Of a stretch of DNA of 64,000 nucleotides, positions 41,583 to 54,549 are shown piece after piece (the stretch's first letter is position 1; each line of letters begins with the position of its first letter). A program made the position numbers and the translations under genes. Origin of the DNA: Coccinella septempunctata (lineage: Eukaryota > Arthropoda > Insecta > Coleoptera > Coccinellidae); NCBI RefSeq assembly GCF_907165205.1, contig NC_058194.1:7334730-7398729 (forward strand), given 5' to 3'. The notes under the pieces were generated by a model. The model searched no databases and had not been told where the DNA came from. It saw nothing but the letters and a program-made list of their open reading frames with translations.

Positions 41583-43308
41583 TATCATACCAAACCTCAA
41601 ATATCTGACTTTGTTTAAAAAAAAATCGAATTTATTGTTTTTCGATTTTCAATTTTCCAGTTCACTTTGAACTGCTCTCTGGAGTGCAGTTCTTTATAGA
41701 ATCATCAACTGTTAGATTTGGTTGAATCAACAAAGTTAGTATCATCCACTCCATATCCTTAGACAGTAGTAGGACACCCTGATTTTCATGCAGAGGAGCA
41801 AATAGGTCATTTAGGGGGTCTAACCCCTTGCTCATTTTTGACCCAAAAAATCGAGATTTTCGATATTTAGTTTTTGAGCTGGAATGGAAAACATATCAAT
41901 GCTGATTACCAAACCGGCAATCCCAATTGGATCACACGAATACAACAAGAGATATTGCAGATTGAAATTCTCAACATTTGAAAAATGACATTTCCAAAAT
42001 GAAAATCTTAACGGTGAGAGATAGGCTCTCAAGAATGCTCGCACAGGATTCAGCTTATTTGAAAACATATATTTTCATGATGAACTTTCATATATCTGAC
42101 TTTGTTTGAAAAAAAATCGAATTTATTGTTTTTCCATTTTTCATTTTCCAGTTCAATTTGAACTGCTCTCAGGAGGGCAATTCTCTATTGAATCATCAAC
42201 TGTTAGGTTTGGTTGAATCAAAAAAGTATGTACTATACACTCCATATCCTAAGACAGTAGTAGGACACTCTGATATTTATGCAGCGGAGCAAATAGGTCA
42301 TTTTAGGGGGGTCTAAACACTTGCTCATTTTTGACCCAAAAAATCGAGATTTTCGATATTTAGTTTTTGAGCTGGAATGGAAGCCTTATCAATGCTGATT
42401 ACGAAACCGGAATTCCCAATTGGATCAAACGAATTTAACAAGAGATATTTCAGATTGAAATTTTCAACTTTTGAAAAATGACATTTCCAAAATGAAAATC
42501 TGAACGGTGAGAGATAGGCTTTTGAGAATGCTCGCAATGGATTCAGCTTATATGAAAACCTATATTTTCATATCAAACTTTCAAATATTTGACTTCGTTT
42601 GAAAAAAAAATCGAATTAATTTTTTTTCCATTTTTCATTTTCCAGTTCACTTTGAACTGCTTTCTGGAGTGCAATTCTCTGTTGAATCATCAACTGTTAG
42701 GTTTGGTTGAATCAAAAAAGTAAGTTTTATACACTCCATATCCTTAAACAGTAGTAAGACACCCTGATTTGTATGCAGAAGAGCAAATAGGTCATTTTAG
42801 AAGGCTCTAACACCTTGCTCATTTTTGACCCAAAAAATCGGGATTTTCGATAGTTAGTTTTTGAGCTGGAATGGAAGCCTGATCAATACTGATTACGAAA
42901 CCGGAAATCCCAATTGGATCAAACGAATATAACAAGAGATATTTCAGATTGAAATTTTCAACTTTTGAAAAATGACATTTCCAAAATGAAAATCTGAACG
43001 GTGGGAGATAGGCTTTCGGGAATGGTCGCAATAGATTCAGCGTATTTGAGAACCTTTATTTTTATATCAAACCTTCAAATATCTGACTTTGTTTAAAAAA
43101 AATCGAATTTATTGTTTTTCCATTTTTCATTTTCCAGTTCACTTTGAACTGCTCTCTGGAGTGCAATTCTCTATTGAATCATCAACTGCTAGGTTTGGTT
43201 GAATCAAAAAAGTAAGAACTATACACCCCATATCCTAAGACAGTAGTAGGACACCCTGATTTTTATGCAGAGGAGCAAATAGGTCATTTTAGGGGGGTCT
43301 AAGCCCTT
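40849..43308 (+). repeat. Satellite B five-unit tandem duplication, copy 1 (2460 bp)
   Basis: Five units, immediately repeated at 43309-45768 with an offset of 2460 bp. I see only about five differences, for example GGTGAGAGA/GGTGACAGA (~41033/43493), GATTTGGTTG/GATTTTGTTG (~41715/44175), TATCCTTAG/TATCCTAAG (~41754/44214) and GAAATCCCAA/GAAATATCAA (~42904/45364), plus 1-2 nt in an A-run near 43095/45555. It contains two private donors, GTTAGT at 41735 and GTATGT at 42226, both of which are repeated. Confidence 0.88.
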
Positions 43309-45768
43309 GCTCATTTTTGACCCAAAAAATCGGGATTTTCGATATTTACTTTTTGAGCTGGAATGGAAGCCTTATCAATGCTGATTACGAAACCAGAAAT
43401 CGCAATTGGATCAGACGAATATAACAAGAGATATTGCAGATTGAAATTTTCAACTTTTGAAAAATGGCATTTCCAAAATGAAAATCTGAACGGTGACAGA
43501 TAGGCTTTCGAGAATGCTCGCAATAGATTCGGTGTATTTAAAAACCTTCATTTTCATATCAAACCTTCAAATATCTGACTTTGTTAAAAAAAAATCGAAT
43601 TTATTGTTTTTCGATTTTCAATTTTCCAGTTCACTTTGAACTGCTCCCTGGAGTGCAATTCTTTATAGAATCATCAACTGTTAGATTTGGTTGAATCAAC
43701 AAAGTAAGTATTATCCACTCCATATCCTAAGACAGTAGTAGGCACCCTGATTTTTATGCAGAGGAGCAAATAGGTCATTTAGGGGGGGTCTAACCCCTTG
43801 CTCATTTTTGACCCAAAAAATCGAGATTTTCGATATTTAGTTTTTGAGCTGGAATGGAAAACATATCGATGCTGATTACGAAACCGGAAATCCCAATTGG
43901 ATCACACGAATGTAACAAGAGATATTGCAGATTGAAGTTTTCAACTTTCGAAAAATGACATTTCTGAAATGAAAATCTGAACGGTGGGAGATAGGCTTTC
44001 GAGAATGCTCGCAATAGATTCGGCGTATTTGAAAACCTTTATTATCATACCAAACCTCAAATATCTGACTTTGTTTAAAAAAAAATCGAATTTATTGTTT
44101 TTCGATTTTCAATTTTCCAGTTCACTTTGAACTGCTCTCTGGAGTGCAGTTCTTTATAGAATCATCAACTGTTAGATTTTGTTGAATCAACAAAGTTAGT
44201 ATCATCCACTCCATATCCTAAGACAGTAGTAGGACACCCTGATTTTCATGCAGAGGAGCAAATAGGTCATTTAGGGGGTCTAACCCCTTGCTCATTTTTG
44301 ACCCAAAAAATCGAGATTTTCGATATTTAGTTTTTGAGCTGGAATGGAAAACATATCAATGCTGATTACCAAACCGGCAATCCCAATTGGATCACACGAA
44401 TACAACAAGAGATATTGCAGATTGAAATTCTCAACATTTGAAAAATGACATTTCCAAAATGAAAATCTTAACGGTGAGAGATAGGCTCTCAAGAATGCTC
44501 GCACAGGATTCAGCTTATTTGAAAACATATATTTTCATGATGAACTTTCATATATCTGACTTTGTTTGAAAAAAAATCGAATTTATTGTTTTTCCATTTT
44601 TCATTTTCCAGTTCAATTTGAACTGCTCTCAGGAGGGCAATTCTCTATTGAATCATCAACTGTTAGGTTTGGTTGAATCAAAAAAGTATGTACTATACAC
44701 TCCATATCCTAAGACAGTAGTAGGACACTCTGATATTTATGCAGCGGAGCAAATAGGTCATTTTAGGGGGGTCTAAACACTTGCTCATTTTTGACCCAAA
44801 AAATCGAGATTTTCGATATTTAGTTTTTGAGCTGGAATGGAAGCCTTATCAATGCTGATTACGAAACCGGAATTCCCAATTGGATCAAACGAATTTAACA
44901 AGAGATATTTCAGATTGAAATTTTCAACTTTTGAAAAATGACATTTCCAAAATGAAAATCTGAACGGTGAGAGATAGGCTTTTGAGAATGCTCGCAATGG
45001 ATTCAGCTTATATGAAAACCTATATTTTCATATCAAACTTTCAAATATTTGACTTCGTTTGAAAAAAAAATCGAATTAATTTTTTTTCCATTTTTCATTT
45101 TCCAGTTCACTTTGAACTGCTTTCTGGAGTGCAATTCTCTGTTGAATCATCAACTGTTAGGTTTGGTTGAATCAAAAAAGTAAGTTTTATACACTCCATA
45201 TCCTTAAACAGTAGTAAGACACCCTGATTTGTATGCAGAAGAGCAAATAGGTCATTTTAGAAGGCTCTAACACCTTGCTCATTTTTGACCCAAAAAATCG
45301 GGATTTTCGATAGTTAGTTTTTGAGCTGGAATGGAAGCCTGATCAATACTGATTACGAAACCGGAAATATCAATTGGATCAAACGAATATAACAAGAGAT
45401 ATTTCAGATTGAAATTTTCAACTTTTGAAAAATGACATTTCCAAAATGAAAATCTGAACGGTGGGAGATAGGCTTTCGGGAATGGTCGCAATAGATTCAG
45501 CGTATTTGAGAACCTTTATTTTTATATCAAACCTTCAAATATCTGACTTTGTTTAAAAAAAAATCGAATTTATTGTTTTTCCATTTTTCATTTTCCAGTT
45601 CACTTTGAACTGCTCTCTGGAGTGCAATTCTCTATTGAATCATCAACTGCTAGGTTTGGTTGAATCAAAAAAGTAAGAACTATACACCCCATATCCTAAG
45701 ACAGTAGTAGGACACCCTGATTTTTATGCAGAGGAGCAAATAGGTCATTTTAGGGGGGTCTAAGCCCT
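43309..45768 (+). repeat. Satellite B five-unit tandem duplication, copy 2 (2460 bp)
   Basis: Near-identical copy of 40849-43308 (about 99.8% by eye). Both edges lie at CTTGCTCATTTTTGACC in the unit, which suggests unequal exchange between units at the same phase. Confidence 0.88.
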
Positions 45769-48214
45769 TGCTCATTTTTGACCAAAAAAATCGGGATTTT
45801 CGATTTTTAAATTTTGCGCTGGAATGGAAGCCTCATCAACGCTGATTACGAAACCGGAAATCCCAATTGGATCAGACGAATATAACAAGAGATATTGCAG
45901 ATTGACATTTGCAACTTTTGAAAAATGACATTTCCAAAATGAAAATCTGAATGGTGAGAGATTGGCTTTCGGGAATGCTCGCAAAAGATTCGGCGTATTT
46001 GAAAACCTTTATTTTCATACCAAACCTTCAAATATCTGACTTTGTTTAAAAAAAAATCGAATTTATTGTTTTTCGATTTTCAATTTTCCAGTTAACTGAT
46101 AGGCTTTCAGGAATACTTGCTATAGATTCAGCATATTCGAAAACCTATATTTTCATGCTGAACTTTCAAATGTCGGACGTTGTTTAAAGAAAAATCGAAT
46201 TTATTGTTTTTCCATTTATCATTTTCCAGTTCAATTTGAACTGCTCTCTGGAGTGCAATTCTCTATTGAATCATCAACTGTTTAGTTTTATGGAATCAAC
46301 AAAGTAAGTATCATACACTCCATATCCTAAGGCAGTAGTTGAACTTCCTGATTTTCAGGCAGAAGAGCAAATAGGTCATTTTAGGGGGGTCTAACCCCTT
46401 GCTCATTTTTTACCCAAAAAATCGGGATTTTCGATATTAAGTTTTCGAGCTGGAATGGAAGCCTTATCATTGCCGATTACGAAACCGGAAATCCCAATTG
46501 GATCAGACGAATATAACAAGAGATATTGCAGATTGAAATTTTCAACTTTTGAAAAATGACATTTCCAAAATGAAAATCTGAACAGTGGGAGATAGGCTTT
46601 CGGGAATGCTCGCAATAAATTCAGCGTAGTTGAAAACCTGTATTTTCATACCAAGCCTTCAAATATCTGAGTTTGTTTGAAAAAAAAATCGAATTAATTT
46701 TTTTTCCATTTTTCATTTTCCAGTTCACTTTGAACTGCTTTCTGGAGTGCAATTCTCTGTTGAATCATCAACTGTTAGGTTTGGTTGAATCAAAAAAGTA
46801 AGTTTTATACACTCCATATCCTAAAACAGTAGTAAGACACCCTGATTTGTATGCAGAAGAGCAAATAGGTCATTTTAGAAGGCTCTAACACCTTGCTCAT
46901 TTTTGACCCAAAAAATCGGGATTTTCGATATTTAGTTTTTGAGCTGGAATGGAAGCCTGATCAATACTGATTACGAAACCGGAAATCCCAATTGAATCAA
47001 ACGAATATAACAAGAGATATTCCAGATTGAAATTTTCAACTTTTGAAAAATGACATTTCCAAAATGAAAATCTGAACGGTGAGAGATAGGCTTTTGAGAA
47101 TGCTCGCAATGGATTCAGCTTATTTGAAAACCTATATTTTTTATCAAACTTCCAAATTTCTGACTTTGTTTAAATAAAAATCGAATTTATTGTTTTTCCA
47201 TTTTTCATTTTCCAGTTCACTTTGAACTGCTCTCTGGAGTGCAATTCTTTATAGAATCATCAACTGTTTAGTTTGATGGAATCAACAAAGTAAGTATCAT
47301 ACACTCCATATCCTAAGGCAGTAGTTGAACCTCCTGATTTTCAGGCAGAAGAGCAAATATGTCATTTTAGGGGGGTCTAACCCTTTGCTCATTTTTTACC
47401 CAAAAAATCGGGATTTTCGATATTAAGTTTTCGAGCTGGAATGGAAGCCTTATCAATGCTGATTACGAAACCGGAAATCCGAATTGGATCAGACGAATAT
47501 AACAAGAGATATTGCAGATTGAAATTTTCAACTTTTGAAAAATGACATTTCCGAATTGAAAATCTGAACAGTGGGAGATAGGCTTTTGAGAATGCTCGCA
47601 ATGGATTCGGCGTATTTGAAAATCTTCATTTTCATACCAAACCTTCAAATATCTGTCTTTGTTCAAAAAAAAAATCGAATTAATTTTTTTTCCATTTTTC
47701 ATTTTCCAGTTCACTTTGAACTGCTTTCTGGAGTGCAATTCTCTGTTGAATCATCAACTGTTAGGTTTGGTTGAATCAAAAAATAAAGTTTTATACACTT
47801 CATATCCTAAAACAGTAGTAAGACACCCTGATTTGTATGCAGAGGAGCAAATATGTCATTTTAGGGGGGTCTAAGCCCTTGCTCATTTTTGACCCAAAAA
47901 ATCGACATTTTCGATATTTGGTTTTTGAGCTAGAATGGAAGCCTTATCAATGCTGATTACGAAACCGGAATTCCCAATTGGATCAAACGAATATAACAAG
48001 AGATATTTCAGATTGAAATTTTCAACTTCTGAAAAATGACATTTCCAAAATGAAAATCTGAACGGTGGGAGATAGGCTTTCGGGAATGGTCGCAATAGAT
48101 TCAGCGTATTTGAGAACCTCTATTTTCATATCAAACCTTCAAATATCTGACTTTGTTTAAAAAAAAATCGAATTTATTGTTTTTCCATTTTTCATTTTCC
48201 AATTCACTTTGAAC
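45060..48214 (+). repeat. Satellite B 3.15-kb segment, copy 2 (offset ~16,790 bp)
   Basis: Partner of 28270-31425. Its first part overlaps the second copy of the 2460-bp duplication, so this block has been copied more than once. Confidence 0.75.
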
Positions 48215-51200
48215 TGCTCTCTGGAGTGCAATTCTCTATTGATTCATCAACTGTTAGGTTTGGATGAATCAAAAGAGTAAGTACTATACACCCCATATCC
48301 TAAGACAGTAGTAGGACACCCTGATTTTTATGCAGAGGAGCAAATAGGTCATTTTACGGGGGTTTAGGCCATTGCTCATTTTTGACCAAAAAAATCGAGA
48401 TTTTCGATATTAAGTTTTTGAGCTGGAATGAAAGCCTTATCAATGCTGATTACGAAACCGGAAATCCTGATTGGATCAAACGAATATAACAAGAGATATT
48501 TCAGATTGAAATTTTCAACTTTTGAAAAATGACATTTCCGAAATGAAAATCTGAACGGTGAGAGATAGGCTTTTGAGAATGCTGGCAATGGATTCAGCTT
48601 ATTTGAAAATCTTTATTTTCATACCAAGCCTTCAAATATCTGAGTTTGTTTAAAAAAAAAATCGAATTTATTTTTTTTCCATTTTTCATTTTCCAGTTCA
48701 CTTTGAACTGCTCTCTGGAGTGCAATTCTCTATTGATTCATCAACTGTTAGGTTTGTTTGAATCAAAAAAGTAAGTACTATACACCCCATATCCTAAGAC
48801 AGTAGTAGGACACCCTGATTTTTATGCAGCGGAGCAAATAGGTCATTTCAGGGGGGTCTAAGCCCTTGCTCATTTTTGACCGAAAAAATCGAGATTTTCG
48901 ATATTTAGTTTTTGAGCTGGAATGGAAGCCTGATCAATACTGATTACGAAACCGGAAATCCCAATTGGATCAGACGAATATAACGGGAGATATTGCAGAT
49001 TGAAATTTTCAACTTTTGAAAAATGACATTTCCAAAATGAAAATCTGAACCGTGGGAGATTGGCTTTCGGTTATGCTCGCAATAGATTCGGCTTATTTGA
49101 AAATTTTCATTTTCATACCAAACCTTCAAATATCTGACTTTGTTTTAAAAAAAATCGAATTTATTTTTTTTCGATTTTCAATCTTCCAGTTCACTTTGAA
49201 CTGCTCTCCGGAGTGTAATTCTCTATTGAATCATCAACTGTTAGATTTGATTGAATCAAAAAAGTAAGTTTTGAACACTCCATATCCTAAAACAGTAGTA
49301 GGACACCCTGATTTGTATGCAGAGGAGCAAATATGTCATTTTAGGGGGGTCTAACCCCTTGCTCCTTTTTGACCCAAAAAATCGGGATTTTCGATATTAA
49401 GTTTTCGAGCTGGAATGGAAGCCTTATCAATGCTGATTACGAAACCGGAAATCCCAATTGGATCAGACGAATATAACAAGAGATATTGCAGATTGAAATT
49501 TTCAACTTTTGAAAAATGACATTTCCAAAATGAAAATCTGAACAGTGGGAGATAGGCTTTCGGGAATGCTCGCAATAGATTCAGCGTAGTTGAAAACCTT
49601 TATTTTCATACCAAGCCTTCAAATATCTGAGTTTGTTAAAAAAAAAATCGAATTTATTTTTTTTCCATTTTTCATTTTCCAGTTCACTTTGAACTGCTCT
49701 CTGGAGTGCAATTCTCTAACATCAACTGTTAGGTTTGGTTGAATCAAAAAAGTAAGTACTATACACCCCATATCCTAAGACAGTAGTAGGACACCCTGAT
49801 TTTTATGCAGAGGAGCAAATAGGTCATTTTAGGAGGGTCTAAGCCCTTGCTCATTTTTGACCAAAAAAATCGAGATTTTTGATATTAAGTTTTGAGCTGG
49901 AATGAAAGCCTTATCAATGCTGATTACGAAACCGGAAATCTTGATTGGATCAAACGAATATAACAAGAGATATTTCAGATTGAAATTTTCAACTTTTGAA
50001 AAATGACATTTCCAAAATGAAAATCTGAACGGTGAGAGATAGGCTTTTGAGAATGCTCGCAATGGATTCAGCTTATTTGAAAACCTATATTTTTTATCAA
50101 ACTTCCAAATATCTGACTTTGTTTGAAGAAAAATCGAATTTATTGTTTTTCCATTTTTCATTTTCCAGTTCACTTTGAACTGCTCTCTGGAGTGCAATTC
50201 TCTATTGAATCATCAACTGCTAGGTTTGGTTGAATCAAAAAAGTAAGTACTATACACCCCATATCCTAAGACAGTAGTAGGACACCCTGATTTTCATGCA
50301 GAGGAGCAAATAGGTCATTTTAGGGGGGTCTAAGACCTTGCTCATTTTTTATCAAAAAAATCGAGATTTTCGATTTTTAGTTTTTGCGCTGGAATGGAAG
50401 CCTCATCAACGCTGATTACGGAACCGGAAATCCCAATTGGATCAGACGAATATAACAAGAGATATTGCAGATTGAAATTTGCAACTTTTGAAAAATGACA
50501 TTTCCAAAATAAAAATCTGAATGGTGAGGGATTGGCTTTCAGGAATGCTCGCAATAGATTCGGCGTATTTGAAAACCTTTATTTTCATACCAAACCTTCA
50601 AATATCTGACTTTGTTTATAAACAAATCGAATTTATTGTTTTTCGATTTTCCAGTTCACTGATAGGCTTTCAGGAATACTTGCTATAGATTCAGCATATT
50701 CGGAAACCTATTTTTTCATGATGAACTTTCAAATGTCCGTTGTTTAAAAAAAAATCGAATTTATTTTTTTTCCATTTTTCATTTTCCAGTTCAATTTGAA
50801 CTGCTCTCTGGTGTGCAATTCTCTATTGAATCATCAACTGTTTAGTTTGGTGGAATCAACAAAGTAAGTATCATACACTCCATATCCTAAGAAAGTAGTT
50901 GAACTTCCTGATTTTCAGGCAGAAGAGCAAATAGGTCATTTTAAGGGGGTCTAACCCCTTGCTCATTTTTTACCCAAAAAATCGGGATTTTCGATATTAA
51001 GTTTTTGAGCTGGAATGGAAGCCTCATCAATGCTATTTGCGAAACCGGAAATCCCAATTGGATCAGACGAATATAACAAGAGATATTGCAGATTGAAATT
51101 TTCAACTTTTGAAAAATGACATTTCCAAAATGAAAATCTGAAAGGTGAGAGATAGGCTTTCGAGAATGCTCGCAATAGATTCGGCGTATTCGAAAACCTT

Positions 51201-54200
51201 TATTTTCATACTAAACCTTCAAATATCTGACTTTGTTTCAAAAAAAATCGAATTTATTGTTTTTCGATTTTCAATTTTCCAGTTCACATTGAACTGCTCT
51301 CTGGAGTGCAATTTTCTATAGAATCATCAACTGTTAGATTTGGTTGAATCAAACAAGTAAGTATTATCCACTCCATATCCTAAGACAGTAGTGGGACACC
51401 CTGATTTTTATGCAGAGGAGCAAATAGGTCATTTCAGGGGGGTCTAACCCCTTGCTCATTTTTGACCCAAAAAATCGAGATTTTCGATATTTAGTTTTTT
51501 TTGAGCTGAAATGGAGAACATATCAATGCTGATTACGAAACCGGAAATCCCAATTGGATCACACGAATATAACAAGAGATATCGCAGATTGAAATTTTCA
51601 ACTTTTGAAAAATGACATTTCCAAAATGAAAATCTGAACGGTGAGAGATAGGCTTTCGAGAATGCTCGCACAGGATTCAGATTATTTGAAAACATATATT
51701 TTCCTGATAAACTTTCATATATCTGACTTTGTTTGAAAAAAAATCGAATTTATTGTTTTTCCATTTTTCATTTTCCAGTTCAATTTGAACTGCTCTCTGG
51801 AGTGCAATTCTCTATTGAATCATCAACTGTTAGGTTTGGTTGAATCAAGAAAGTAGGTACTATACACTCCATATCCTAAGACAGTAGTAGGACACCCTGA
51901 TTTTTATGCAGAGGAGCAAATAGTTCATTTTAGGGGGGTCTAAGCCCTTGCTCATTTTTGACCAAAAAAATCGAGATTTTCGATTTTTAGTTTTTGCGCT
52001 GGAATGGCAGCCTCATCAACGCTGATTACGAAACCGAAAATCTCAATTGGATCAGACGAATATAACAAGAGATATTTCAGATTGAAATTTGCAACTTTTG
52101 GAAAATGACATTTCCGAAATGAAAATCTGAACGGTGAGACATAGGCTTTTGAGAATGCTCGCAATGGATACCGCTTATTTGAAAACCTATATTTTTATAT
52201 CAAGCTTTCAAATATCTGACTTCGTTTAAAAAAAAAATCGAATTTATTGTTTTTCCATTTTTCATTTTCCAGTTCACTTTGAACTGCTCTCTGGAGTGCA
52301 ATTCTTTATTGAATCATCAACTGTTAGGTTTGGTTGAATCAAAAAAGTAAGTTTTATACACCCCTCATCCTAAGACAGTAGAAGGACACCCTGATTTTTA
52401 TGCAGATGAGCAAATAGGTCATTTCAGGGGGGTCTAAGCCCTTGCTCATTTTTGACCAAAAAAAATCGAGATTTTCGATTTTTAGTTTTTGCGCTTGAAT
52501 GGCAGCCTCATCAACGCTGATTACGAATTCGGAAATCCCAATTGGATCAGACGAATATAACAAGAGATATTGCAGATTGAAATTTGCAACTTTTGAAAAA
52601 TGACATTTCCAAAATGAAAATCTGAATGGTGAGAGATTGGCTTTCGGTTATGCTCGCAATAGATTCGGCTCATTTGAAAATTTTCATTTTCATACCAAAC
52701 CTTCAAATATCTGACTTTGTTTTAAAAAAAATCGAATTTATTTTTTTTTGGTTTTCAATTTTCCAGTTCACTTTGAACTGCTCTCCGGAGTGCAATTCTC
52801 TATTGAATCATCAACTGTTAGATTTGATTGAATCAAAAAAGTAAGTTTTATACACTCCATATCCTAATACAGTAGTAGGACACCCTGATTTGTATGCAGA
52901 GGAGCAAATATGTCATTTTAGGGGGGGTCTAACACCTTGCTCATTTTTGACCCAAAAAATCGGGATTTTCGATATTAAGTTTTCGAGCTGGAATGGAAGC
53001 CTTATCAATGCTGATTACGAAACCGGAAATCCCAATTGGATCAGACGAATATAACAAGAGATATTGCAGATTGAAATTTTCAACTTTTGAAAAATGACAT
53101 TTCCAAAATGAAAATCTGAACAGTGGGAGATAGGCTTTCGGGAATGCTCGCAATAGATTCAGCGTAGTTGAAAACCTTCATTTTCATACCAAGCCTTCAA
53201 ATATCTGAGTTTGTTTAAAAAAAAAATCGAATTTATTTTTTTTCCATTTTTCATTTTCCAGTTCACTTTGAACTGCTCTCTGGAGTGCAATTCTCTATTG
53301 ATTCATCAACTGTTGGGTTTGGTTGAATCAAAAAAGTAAGTACTATACACCCCATATCCTAAGACAGTAGTAGGACACCCTGATTTTTATGCAGAGGAGC
53401 AAATAGATCATTTTAGGGGGGTCTAAGCCCTTGCTCATTTTTGACCAAAAAAATCGAGATTTTCGATTTTTAGTTTTTGCGCTGGAATGGAAGCCTCATC
53501 AACGCTGATTACGAAACCGGAAATCCCAATTGGATCAGACGAATATAACAAGAGATATTGCAGATTGAAATTTGCAACTTTTGAAAAATGACATTTCCGA
53601 AATGAAAATCTGAACGGTGAGAGATAGGCTTTTGAGAATGCTCGCAATGGATTCAGCTTATTTGAAAACCTTTATTTTCATACCAATCCTTCAAATATCT
53701 GAGTTTGTTTAAAAAAAAAAATCGAATTTATTGTTTTTCCATTTTTCATTTTCCAGTTCAATTTGAACTGCTCTCTGGAGTGCAATTCTCTATTGAATCA
53801 TCAACTGCTAGGTTTGGTTGAATCAAAAAAGTAAGTACTATACACCCCATATCCTAAGACAGTAGTAGGACACCCTGATTTTCATGCAGAGGAGCAAATA
53901 GGTCATTTTAGGGGGGTCTAAGACCTTGCTCATTTTTTATCAAAAAAATCGAGATTTTCGATTTTTAGTTTTTGCGCTGGAATGGAAGCCTCATCAACGC
54001 TGATTACGGAACCGGAAATCCCAATTGGATCAGACGAATATAACAAGAGATATTGCAGATTGAAATTTGCAACTTTTGAAAAATGACATTTCCAAAATAA
54101 AAATCTGAATGGTGAGGGATTGGCTTTCGGGAATGCTCGCAATAGATTCGGCGTATTTGAAAACCTTTATTTTCATACCAAACCTTCAAATATCTGACTT

Positions 54201-54549
54201 TGTTTATAAACAAATCGAATTTATTGTTTTTCGATTTTCCAGTTCACTGATAGGCTTTCAGGAATACTTGCTATAGATTCAGCATATTCGGAAACCTATT
54301 TTTTCATGATGAACTTTCAAATGTCGGACGTTGTTTAAAAAAAAATCGAATTTATTGTTTTTCCATTTTTCATTTTCCAGTTCAATTTGAACTGCTCTCT
54401 GGAGTGCAATTCTCTATTGAATCATCAACTGTTTAGTTTGGTGGAATCAACAAAGTAAGTATCATACACTCCATATCTTAAGACAGTAGTTGAACTTCCT
54501 GATTTTCAGGCAGAAGAGCAAATAGGTCATTTTAGGGGGGTCTAACCCC

